NCBI GenBank assembly: GCA_964631265.1
Contig: CAZVWW010000110.1
Location: 1 to 7,370 of the forward strand
Origin: CAZVWW01 sp964631265
GTDB taxonomy: Bacteria > Thermotogota > Thermotogae > MWEM01
DNA: 7,370 nucleotides
Direction: 5' to 3'
Both the position numbers and the translations under genes were made by a program. The notes under the pieces are model-generated. The model saw only the letters and a list, made by a program, of their open reading frames with translations. It did not search any database and had not been told where the DNA came from. This document shows positions 1 through 6,053 of this stretch, piece after piece (positions within the stretch are counted from its first letter, which is position 1; each line of letters opens with the position of its first letter).

Positions 1-50
1 CAGAACCATCCAACACAGGTCGAAGCAATGGTATACCAAAACCATAAAGA

Positions 51-58
51 AAGGAGGG
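51..58 (+). promoter_or_regulatory. Ribosome binding site of the DUF4212 small subunit gene
   Basis: AAGGAGGG is a near-perfect Shine-Dalgarno sequence. It ends 6 bases before the ATG at 65, and it fixes that start even though the frame stays open further upstream to the window edge. No convincing promoter is visible in bases 1-64, so transcription probably begins before the window. Confidence 0.8.
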
Positions 59-64
59 ATCAGA

Positions 65-349
65 ATGGCGAAAAAGAAGAGAACTTATTGGTCAGCGACA
101 CTACGACTTCTTGGTATTGTTCTCGCGATATGGGCCGGCGTTTCTTTGGGATTGAGTATTATTCTTGCCCCTTTACTGAACCACATCCAGCTTGGCGGTT
201 ATCCCCTGGGGTTTTGGTTTGCACAACAAGGCTCCATTTTTACCTTCATTGCCCTTATTTTTGTCTACGCAAAACTGATGGGAAGAATTGATCGGAAATA
301 TGATGTTGATGAAAAAACCGAAAAAAAATCACACAAAAAAAGGAGATAG
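65..349 (+). CDS. DUF4212 family small subunit of a sodium/solute symporter
   Basis: This 94-residue inner-membrane protein is recognised as the small partner of VC_2705-type sodium:solute symporters (DUF4212). Two hydrophobic helices are visible, at about residues 11-33 and 48-68. Between and after them are the family-typical stretches LGGYPLGFWFAQQGS (from about residue 43) and the post-helix segment around GRIDRKYDVDE. The length fits the family, which is about 85-100 residues. The C-terminus is a basic tail rich in Lys and Arg (KKSHKKRR), expected in the cytoplasm. The start is fixed by a strong ribosome binding site. The stop codon lies 3 bases before the symporter gene, and the symporter's own ribosome binding site sits inside the last codons here, so the two are very likely co-translated as one complex. 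The small subunit's exact role, perhaps stability or coupling, is not known from sequence. Confidence 0.92.
   Translation: MAKKKRTYWSATLRLLGIVLAIWAGVSLGLSIILAPLLNHIQLGGYPLGFWFAQQGSIFTFIALIFVYAKLMGRIDRKYDVDEKTEKKSHKKRR
341..345 (+). promoter_or_regulatory. Ribosome binding site of the symporter gene, inside the preceding gene
   Basis: AGGAG (AAAAAAAGGAG with its flank) overlaps the last codons of the small subunit gene and lies 7 bases before the ATG at 353. Its placement suggests coupled expression of the two transporter subunits. Confidence 0.75.
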
Positions 350-352
350 CAT

Positions 353-2158
353 ATGAGCCTTCAAGTTGCGACGTATATTGCCGTAGGATTATCTTTTTTA
401 TTGTATTTGGGAATTGCCTTTTGGTCACGTGCCAAATCAACCAGTGATTTTTATGTGGCCGGGACAAGCGTCGGACCTGTTGTCAATGGAATGGCAACCG
501 CTGCAGACTGGATGTCAGCTGCTTCATTTATCTCCATGGCCGGACTGATCTCAACGATGGGTTACGGAGGCTCGGTTTTCTTAATGGGATGGACCGGAGG
601 CTTTGTACTCCTGGCGATGCTGCTCGCTCCGTATCTTCGAAAGTTCGGTAAGTTTACGGTTTCACAGTTTATCCGAGACCGTTTCTACTCCAAAACCGCT
701 GCTGCTGTGGGAGTGTTATGCTTGTTAATTGCATCCATTACCTATATCATCGGACAGATGACGGGGGTTGGTGTGGCGTTCTCAAGGTTTTTAGGCGTTT
801 CGAATGATGTGGGGATTTACATTGGTATGGCTATCGTTTTCGCCTATGCGGTTTTTGGGGGAATGAAAGGAATCACTTATACACAGGTAGCCCAGTATTG
901 TGTTATGAGTTTAGCTTATGTCATCCCCGCGATATTTATTGCCTTTTATCTCACCGGTAATCCGATTCCCCAGCTTGGACTGGGTTCCGATTTAACCGGT
1001 GAAAACATTGCACTTTTAACCCGACTGGATCAAGTGGTAACCGATCTTGGTTTTAAGGAGTATACAACGTCCCTGCCGGGGAGTACTTTAAACATGATTT
1101 TGTTTACCTTAACGCTCATGATCGGTACGGCCGGACTACCCCATGTCATTATGCGATTTTTTACTGTACCCTCTGTTTCAGCCGCAAGAAGGTCCGCCGG
1201 TTGGACGCTTGTCTTTATCGCTGTACTATATACAACTGCGCCGGCAGTCGCCGCCATGGCGAAGTACAATCTTCATACTACCGTGACACCTGGTATAGAA
1301 CAGAATATGGAGGTTTTTGCACCTGAAGCAAGTCTGAAAGGGGATGAACGCCCGGATTGGATGAAGCGTTGGGAAAAGACCGGACTCTTGCAATGGGAAG
1401 ATAAAAATAACGATGGCCGTATACAATATTATAACGATGACTCATCGAATCAGCAGTTTTTGACACGTGCTGAAGAGGCCGGGTGGAAAGGCAATGAACT
1501 GAAAGTGAATCCTGATATTATTGTGTTGGCAAACCCCGAAATTGCATTGCTACCTTATTGGGTCATCGCCCTGGTCGCTGCAGGAGGGATAGCTGCTGCT
1601 CTGTCGACTGCCGCCGGTCTATTGATGGCCATTTCTTCCGCCATTTCTCATGATTTAATCAAGGGGATTTTCATGCCGAAGATTTCTGAGAAAAAAGAAC
1701 TGATGACAGGGAAAATTTCGATGGCCGTTTCAATTCTGGTAGCCGGATGGCTGGGATTAAACCCGCCTGGCTTTGCCGCCGGAACGGTGGCATTGGCTTT
1801 CGGTATTGCTGCCAGTTCTCTGTTCCCGGCACTCATGATGGGTATCTTCTTTGTCAAGATGAATAAAGAAGGCGCCATCGCGGGAATGTTGTCTGGCCTT
1901 ACTGTGGCACTCTTTTATGTCTTTGCCCACAAAGGCATCTTTTTCATTCCAGGCACTGAATACACGCATTTAATCGGTGGAGCGAACAGCTTTTTCGGTA
2001 TTACGCCTGAAGCGATTGGTGCTGTAGGCGCTTTTGTAAACTTTTTAGTGGCGTTTATTGTGTCCCGTTTTACCAAAAATCCCCCTGAGCAAATACAGGT
2101 CCTGGTAGAAAGTGTCCGATCGCCAAGAGGCGTCAAAACGGTTAAAGGAGCTCATTGA
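353..2158 (+). CDS. VC_2705-type sodium:solute symporter, large subunit (ActP-like)
   Basis: This 601-residue polytopic membrane protein belongs to the sodium:solute symporter family (SLC5/SSSF), in the branch that pairs with DUF4212 proteins. It is expected to have about 13 helices. Visible family segments are GMATAADWMSAASFISMAGL (from about residue 46), the stretch around LSTAAGLLMAISSAISHDL near residues 417-435, whose Ser418/Thr419 match the usual sodium-site helix, and GTVALAFGIAASSLFPALMM near residue 477. Relatives carry short-chain monocarboxylates such as acetate; the substrate here is an inference. Residues about 304-400 form a hydrophilic insertion between helices, predicted outside the membrane. 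It contains DKNNDGRIQYYND at 350-362, which resembles an EF-hand calcium loop. The C-terminal tail (PPEQIQVLVESVRSP) is soluble. The gene starts 3 bases after the small subunit stop. The following small membrane protein and sensor probably belong to the same transcript. Confidence 0.93.
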   Translation: MSLQVATYIAVGLSFLLYLGIAFWSRAKSTSDFYVAGTSVGPVVNGMATAADWMSAASFISMAGLISTMGYGGSVFLMGWTGGFVLLAMLLAPYLRKFGKFTVSQFIRDRFYSKTAAAVGVLCLLIASITYIIGQMTGVGVAFSRFLGVSNDVGIYIGMAIVFAYAVFGGMKGITYTQVAQYCVMSLAYVIPAIFIAFYLTGNPIPQLGLGSDLTGENIALLTRLDQVVTDLGFKEYTTSLPGSTLNMILFTLTLMIGTAGLPHVIMRFFTVPSVSAARRSAGWTLVFIAVLYTTAPAVAAMAKYNLHTTVTPGIEQNMEVFAPEASLKGDERPDWMKRWEKTGLLQWEDKNNDGRIQYYNDDSSNQQFLTRAEEAGWKGNELKVNPDIIVLANPEIALLPYWVIALVAAGGIAAALSTAAGLLMAISSAISHDLIKGIFMPKISEKKELMTGKISMAVSILVAGWLGLNPPGFAAGTVALAFGIAASSLFPALMMGIFFVKMNKEGAIAGMLSGLTVALFYVFAHKGIFFIPGTEYTHLIGGANSFFGITPEAIGAVGAFVNFLVAFIVSRFTKNPPEQIQVLVESVRSPRGVKTVKGAH

Positions 2159-2182
2159 GTTTTCTGTTGTTTTAAGTTGAAT

Positions 2183-2186
2183 GGAG
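2183..2186 (+). promoter_or_regulatory. Ribosome binding site that favours the start at 2196
   Basis: GGAG lies 9 bases before the ATG at 2196. It sits inside the first codons of the alternative longer frame starting at 2181, which itself has no recognisable ribosome binding site (the bases before it read TTTTAAGTTGA). The shorter start is therefore preferred. Confidence 0.6.
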
Positions 2187-2195
2187 TTATCAAAT

Positions 2196-2579
2196 ATGAA
2201 TCTGGATAATCTGCAAGTGGTTTTGGTATTTAACTGGATTTTATTTATCGGTCTAATCCCGCTATCGATCTTTTGGCTAAGACGCGGGTTAAAAATATGG
2301 TTAAAGAAAGATTATTCTTTTGTCGCTTTATGGAAAGGCCGTTCTCCGAAAAATGCAGAAAAGTATGCCTTATATGCGGCTATATCCAATTTAAGTGCAG
2401 GGGCTATATTTTTAGCAGTCTTTTTACTGGTGTTCCTCATAGGCTTAGATTATGAAATATGGACCGCAATTGTTGGTATTGCATTTTGGATGAAAATAGT
2501 AACTGATTTTAATGTCAGTATGTTTGCGCATAAAGTCGGGGTTTTTAAATCCAGGAAAAGAAAAGAAAATTCACAATAA
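2196..2579 (+). CDS. Small three-helix membrane protein of unknown function in the symporter operon
   Basis: I do not recognise this 127-residue protein. An in-frame ATG at 2181 would add five residues, but the start at 2196 has the better ribosome binding site. Three hydrophobic helices are visible, at about residues 8-28, 60-82 and 88-108. Between the first two is a basic stretch, WLRRGLKIWLKKDY, followed by a short polar linker with KGRSPKNAEK. The last helix contains Asp104 and Asn106 (KIVTDFNVSMFAHK), and the C-terminus is a short Lys/Arg-rich tail. It lies 37 bases after the symporter stop and 20 bases before the sensor gene on the same strand, so it is almost certainly co-transcribed with them. 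Its position suggests an accessory or regulatory membrane partner of either the symporter or the Cache sensor, but no domain supports a specific role. Base use looks like that of its neighbours. Confidence 0.8.
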   Translation: MNLDNLQVVLVFNWILFIGLIPLSIFWLRRGLKIWLKKDYSFVALWKGRSPKNAEKYALYAAISNLSAGAIFLAVFLLVFLIGLDYEIWTAIVGIAFWMKIVTDFNVSMFAHKVGVFKSRKRKENSQ

Positions 2580-2587
2580 TACAAGAA

Positions 2588-2593
2588 GAGGAG
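2588..2593 (+). promoter_or_regulatory. Ribosome binding site of the Cache-PAS-DUF294 gene
   Basis: GAGGAG ends 6 bases before the ATG at 2600. This supports that start over the later in-frame ATG codons at 2621 and 2636. Confidence 0.75.
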
Positions 2594-2599
2594 CGGTGC

Positions 2600-5104
2600 A
2601 TGCCGAAAGAAAGAAGAGAAATGGATAGAAAGCAGATGTTTTTCATGGCATTTCGTATCATATTACCGCCCGCCATGGTCATGTTGTTGTTTGTGATTGC
2701 CATCAGGGTCATGATCATCCCTGCCACAGAAGAGGCCTTAATGGACAAAAAAAGGGAGACCATACAGGCAATTGTTCAATCGGCTACCTCGATTATTGAG
2801 AGACATGCCATTATGGCCAGAGAGGGATTGCTCAGTTTAGAAGCGGCGCAGGAGGAAGCACTGGTCGTCTTGCGGGCATTACGATACGGAGATGAAGACA
2901 AACATTATTTGTGGATCCAGGATACCTATCCAAAAATGGTCATGCACCCTTATTTCCCTGAAATGGAAGGTGTCTCATTAAGGGACTATAAAGATCCGGA
3001 AGGCAACAAGTTATTTGTAGAAGCGGTGGAAATCACCAAAGAAGACGGAGACGGATTCATCCATTATATGTGGCCCAGGGAAGATAACCTGGAAGAACCC
3101 ATACCAAAACTTTCTTATGTACGCTTGTTCAGCCCCTGGAACTGGGTTGTTGGCAGTGGTATTTATCTGGACGATGTTCAAAGGGAAATCCAGGATGTCA
3201 TTTACAATTTGACTTTTTTCTCCACAATTGTTGGGATATTGTTAATGGGGCTGTTATCTCTGATAGTCTGGAGAGGCTGGAAAACAGAAAAACAGAGACG
3301 AATTGCTGAAAAGGAACTCTTTCGCTCCCGTGAACGCTATCAGGCATTGGCAAGAGCTTCCGGCGAAATGCTTCTTTTGTCCATGAACGGTATCATCGTG
3401 GGCGCAAACAAACATGCCTGTGATACGCTTGACCTGAGTGAAGAGGAGATCGTAAATGGAAATATTTCTGAATTTGTCCTGGATGATGCCGGAAAGGAAC
3501 TGATCAACAAAGCCTCTCGCGGAGAAGAAACGGAGACTGTTGAGACAATCCTTGGTTATGGTGAGAACAAGACACATGTCCTGCTTTCTGCCGGGCATGT
3601 AACCGTTCATGGCACTCCTGCTATTATGTTTGAAGGCTATTCACTAAAAAATCGTCCAAAAACGGAAGACGTGGATCCAATTATCTTGGAAACCCTTCAA
3701 AACAATGGTTTTGCCGTAGTGGTGTTGACGCGAAGCCAGACCGGCAAAGTGGTTAAAGCAAACGCTAAAGCAGCAGAGATCTTTGGGTTTGGCCATGAAG
3801 AGGATTTAGTCGGTAACTCTATCAGAGCGTTCATCCAAGACGGTGATGCGACGCGAATGAACATTGAACTGGAAAAAGAAAGACGTTTTTCGAACCTGCT
3901 GGTTCAATGTGCAGCGCCTCGTGAGGATCGTTATCTCAGGGTTTGGGGAAGTAAATTCGAACATTTGGATGTTTATCAGGGACAAATCGTACTCATCTTT
4001 TACGATGATTCTGATGAAACGATGTATAACAAAGCCAAGTCCTCCATGCTGATGGACTTTTTGTCGCCAACGCATCAGATCAAATTAAACGCTTCACAAA
4101 CGGTTCAAAACAAAGAAGCCGCTGATATTAAAGAACACTATGCACGTTCCCGGATCATTTTGAGGAATTGTGTCAAGATGGGATTAAGCCCTGAGAAAAT
4201 TTCAAGCTCTGTGATCACATCCACTGACCAGGTATTTGAAAGAGGAATAAAAGAAGCCATCGATCAGCTGGGACAGCCTCCTTGTTCGTATGCCTTTTTG
4301 GCCCTGGGCAGCATCGGAAGAATGGAAAGCACCCTGAACCCCGATCAGGATACAGCGATTCTTTTTGAAAGCACCGCTCAAGAAGAACACATTTCCTACT
4401 TTGAACAATTCGGGAAAACAGTAACGCAATACGTTTCATCTTTTGGTATCCCCCCCTGTCCTTCCGGAAATTCCGCCTCTAACAGTCAGTGGTGTAAGTC
4501 CGAAGCTGCCTGGAGAGACCAGTACTTTGACTGGATCCTTGACAGCGATCCGGATTCCATCATCAAGGTCAGTATCTTTTTTGATTTCCGGGTGTTATCG
4601 GGAGATGAGTCCCTGGCGACAAAACTCCGGGAATACATCTTCCGGGAAGTGAAAGACAAACCCATTTTCCTCTATAAACTGGCTCAGGATACCATTCATT
4701 TTCGTCCCCCCACGAATTTACTGGGGAGAATTTACTCCGAAAGCCAAACAGAAAAATATATCGATTTAAAGAAGACGATGCTGCATTTTGTCAACTATGC
4801 AAGGATCTATTCTTTAAAACACAGAATACATGAAACGAACACCCTGCAAAGAATCAAAAGACTGATGCAAGAAGGGCATATTTCAATAGACGATGGACAG
4901 GATATCATTGATAGCTGGAATTTCCTAATGAACTTACGTTTGCAAACACAAGTAGCGGCACTGGAAAGACATTTCCCCAAGGAAAATGCACTGGTCTTGA
5001 ATGAAATATCCTCCTGGCAGGAAACCATGTTAAAAAAAGCAATGGCACAGATCAACACAATGCAAAAACGATTAGCGGCTTATGAAGTGGGGCAGATAGG
5101 CTAA
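2600..5104 (+). CDS. Transmembrane Cache-PAS-PAS sensor with DUF294 (GlnD-like) nucleotidyltransferase output
   Basis: This 834-residue protein combines an extracellular sensor with a nucleotidyltransferase-like output. Helix 1 spans about residues 18-40. The extracellular part, about 45-200, is a single Cache domain of the sCache_2 kind: YLWIQDTYPKMVMHP near 103-117 and the closing WNWVVGSGIYLDD near 180-192. Helix 2 spans about 204-224. Two PAS domains follow at about 243-350 and 362-470. A helical linker leads to the DUF294 domain with the signature GSIGRMESTLNPDQDTAI at 570-587. In it Gly570/Ser571 and Asp582/Asp584 are the expected nucleotide- and metal-binding residues, and Asp662 (FFDFR) is a likely third carboxylate. 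The segment CPSGNSASNSQW matches the family, although a Met usual there is Ser. The rest, about 690-830, is the helical DUF294 C-terminal domain. Known DUF294 proteins beside such symporters usually carry CBS domains and lack membrane helices. The enzymatic product is unknown. The stop lies 2 bases before the phosphoesterase start. Confidence 0.88.
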   Translation: MPKERREMDRKQMFFMAFRIILPPAMVMLLFVIAIRVMIIPATEEALMDKKRETIQAIVQSATSIIERHAIMAREGLLSLEAAQEEALVVLRALRYGDEDKHYLWIQDTYPKMVMHPYFPEMEGVSLRDYKDPEGNKLFVEAVEITKEDGDGFIHYMWPREDNLEEPIPKLSYVRLFSPWNWVVGSGIYLDDVQREIQDVIYNLTFFSTIVGILLMGLLSLIVWRGWKTEKQRRIAEKELFRSRERYQALARASGEMLLLSMNGIIVGANKHACDTLDLSEEEIVNGNISEFVLDDAGKELINKASRGEETETVETILGYGENKTHVLLSAGHVTVHGTPAIMFEGYSLKNRPKTEDVDPIILETLQNNGFAVVVLTRSQTGKVVKANAKAAEIFGFGHEEDLVGNSIRAFIQDGDATRMNIELEKERRFSNLLVQCAAPREDRYLRVWGSKFEHLDVYQGQIVLIFYDDSDETMYNKAKSSMLMDFLSPTHQIKLNASQTVQNKEAADIKEHYARSRIILRNCVKMGLSPEKISSSVITSTDQVFERGIKEAIDQLGQPPCSYAFLALGSIGRMESTLNPDQDTAILFESTAQEEHISYFEQFGKTVTQYVSSFGIPPCPSGNSASNSQWCKSEAAWRDQYFDWILDSDPDSIIKVSIFFDFRVLSGDESLATKLREYIFREVKDKPIFLYKLAQDTIHFRPPTNLLGRIYSESQTEKYIDLKKTMLHFVNYARIYSLKHRIHETNTLQRIKRLMQEGHISIDDGQDIIDSWNFLMNLRLQTQVAALERHFPKENALVLNEISSWQETMLKKAMAQINTMQKRLAAYEVGQIG

Positions 5105-5106
5105 TT

Positions 5107-5874
5107 ATGCGAATTGGCTTTTTCGGAGACATTCATGGCCGCGTGGAGAAATTTCATCACGTCCTCCAAAAGGCGATTGAAACGTCTCAGATTTCAGTGG
5201 CCATTCAAGTGGGAGACTTTGGTATATCCAAAAAAGTTGTCAAAAAACTTGATGCCTTAGGGGGATTCCCGGTTCCGGTTCATTTTATAGATGGGAATCA
5301 TGAAGACTTTCGATTTTTGTGGAAGGCCATGAAAAAGGGGATTATCAAAGAGTGGGAAAATAAGAACCTGTATTTTCAACCCCGCGGGAGTACGCTTGTG
5401 GTACAGGGAACCAATATCGGTTTTTTCGGTGGAGCATTGCATGTTGGCCGCCCGCAAAAGATCATCAAAGGGAATGTGATTACCACTGACGAAGTGAACA
5501 GAGCAGTTTTTGAGTTCTCCCGTTTCTCGCCGGATATTATGATCACTCATTCCTGCCCGGCAGGAATTGGCATCGGAATGCAGGGGCTTGAAATACACTA
5601 TTGGGGAGTTGTGAATCACATTGTTTTGGCCGGATTCAATCCCGGTCCGAAGGCTGACTGCGGCGAGACACAACATACCCTGTTGTGGAATCAGATGTTA
5701 CAGCGCCCTAAGCTTTGGGTATACGGACATTTTCATGAGCAGAAGATAACTGAAGTAGAGGATACAACTTTCGTTAGTCTTTCATGTTTAGAACGCTACC
5801 ATGATTCCGTTATTTGGGATACAGATGATGAGGCGTTGCTCCTAATTCCCCGAGGGGACTGTTCTTCTAATTAA
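5107..5874 (+). CDS. Calcineurin-like metallophosphoesterase
   Basis: This 255-residue soluble protein has the full metal-ligand set of the calcineurin-like phosphoesterase fold: Asp8 and His10 in GDIHG, Asp37 in GDFG, Asn64 and His65 in GNHED, His148 in ITHSCP, and His208 and His210 in YGHFHE. It has no signal peptide or membrane helix, so it should act in the cytoplasm on two bound metal ions. Family members hydrolyse phosphomonoesters, phosphodiesters or nucleotides, and the substrate cannot be read from the sequence. It begins only 2 bases after the DUF294 sensor stop and has no strong ribosome binding site of its own (weak GGGGC upstream), which suggests translational coupling to the sensor. 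That spacing makes a paired role plausible, for example removing a nucleotidyl group or degrading a nucleotide made by the DUF294 domain, but this is inference. The ATG at 5107 puts the first metal motif directly at the N-terminus, as is usual. Confidence 0.9.
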   Translation: MRIGFFGDIHGRVEKFHHVLQKAIETSQISVAIQVGDFGISKKVVKKLDALGGFPVPVHFIDGNHEDFRFLWKAMKKGIIKEWENKNLYFQPRGSTLVVQGTNIGFFGGALHVGRPQKIIKGNVITTDEVNRAVFEFSRFSPDIMITHSCPAGIGIGMQGLEIHYWGVVNHIVLAGFNPGPKADCGETQHTLLWNQMLQRPKLWVYGHFHEQKITEVEDTTFVSLSCLERYHDSVIWDTDDEALLLIPRGDCSSN

Positions 5875-5883
5875 GGGGTGAAT

Positions 5884-6046
5884 ATGATTCATTACCGATA
5901 AAAGAGGCAGGCGTATTTCTGTTATATTGCCCATCGAAGAATATGAAAGAATTTTGGAGGAATTAGAGGATTTATCAAAAATCAATGAGAGGGAAGATGA
6001 AGAGTTAGTCACCCATGAAGGAGTAATAGAAGAAATAAAAAAGTAG
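5884..6046 (+). pseudogene. Start-less remnant of a Phd/YefM-type antitoxin gene
   Basis: From about 5888 to the stop at 6044-6046 one frame reads FITDKRGRRISVILPIEEYE, then a Glu/Leu-rich helix, then LVTHEGVIEEIKK. This matches the Phd/YefM antitoxin pattern: a short N-terminal DNA-binding strand region with ILPIEEYE and an acidic C-terminal tail with the usual SHEEV-like motif. The only nearby ATG, at 5884, lies in another frame and stops after five codons (MIHYR). In the antitoxin frame a TGA at 5885-5887 blocks any upstream start, and the first standard alternative start is TTG at 5927, which would remove the conserved beginning. Removing one base after the ATG at 5884 would restore a complete protein of about 53 residues, so a one-base insertion (or a two-base deletion) is likely. 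AAGGGGTG at 5873-5880 looks like its ribosome binding site. No RelE/ParE-like toxin follows. Initiation at ATT (5891) or a sequencing error remain possible. Confidence 0.6.
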
Positions 6047-6053
6047 GCGTAGT

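Noticed and set aside
1..47. Possible C-terminal end of an upstream plus-strand gene (frame 3 reads EPSNTGRSNGIPKP and stops at 45-47)
   Set aside because: Only 14 codons are visible, no family is recognisable, and the other two plus frames are also open here, so the call has no support.
28..291. 87-residue plus-strand open frame overlapping the small subunit gene
   Set aside because: It has no ribosome binding site at its ATG and a composition unlike a real protein, and it lies over the well-supported DUF4212 gene in another frame.
4450..4456. Run of seven C bases in the DUF294 domain, checked as a possible frameshift site
   Set aside because: The frame continues through it into conserved family sequence (CPSGNSASNSQW and onwards), so the gene is intact.
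5257..5676. 139-residue minus-strand open frame inside the phosphoesterase gene
   Set aside because: It is antisense to a gene with a complete set of catalytic motifs and shows no recognisable domain, so it is a shadow frame.
5847..5858. Palindrome TCCCCGAGGGGA followed by a T-rich stretch, considered as the operon terminator
   Set aside because: The stem is only 4 to 5 pairs, it lies before the stop codon of the phosphoesterase, and the following bases are not a continuous T-run.
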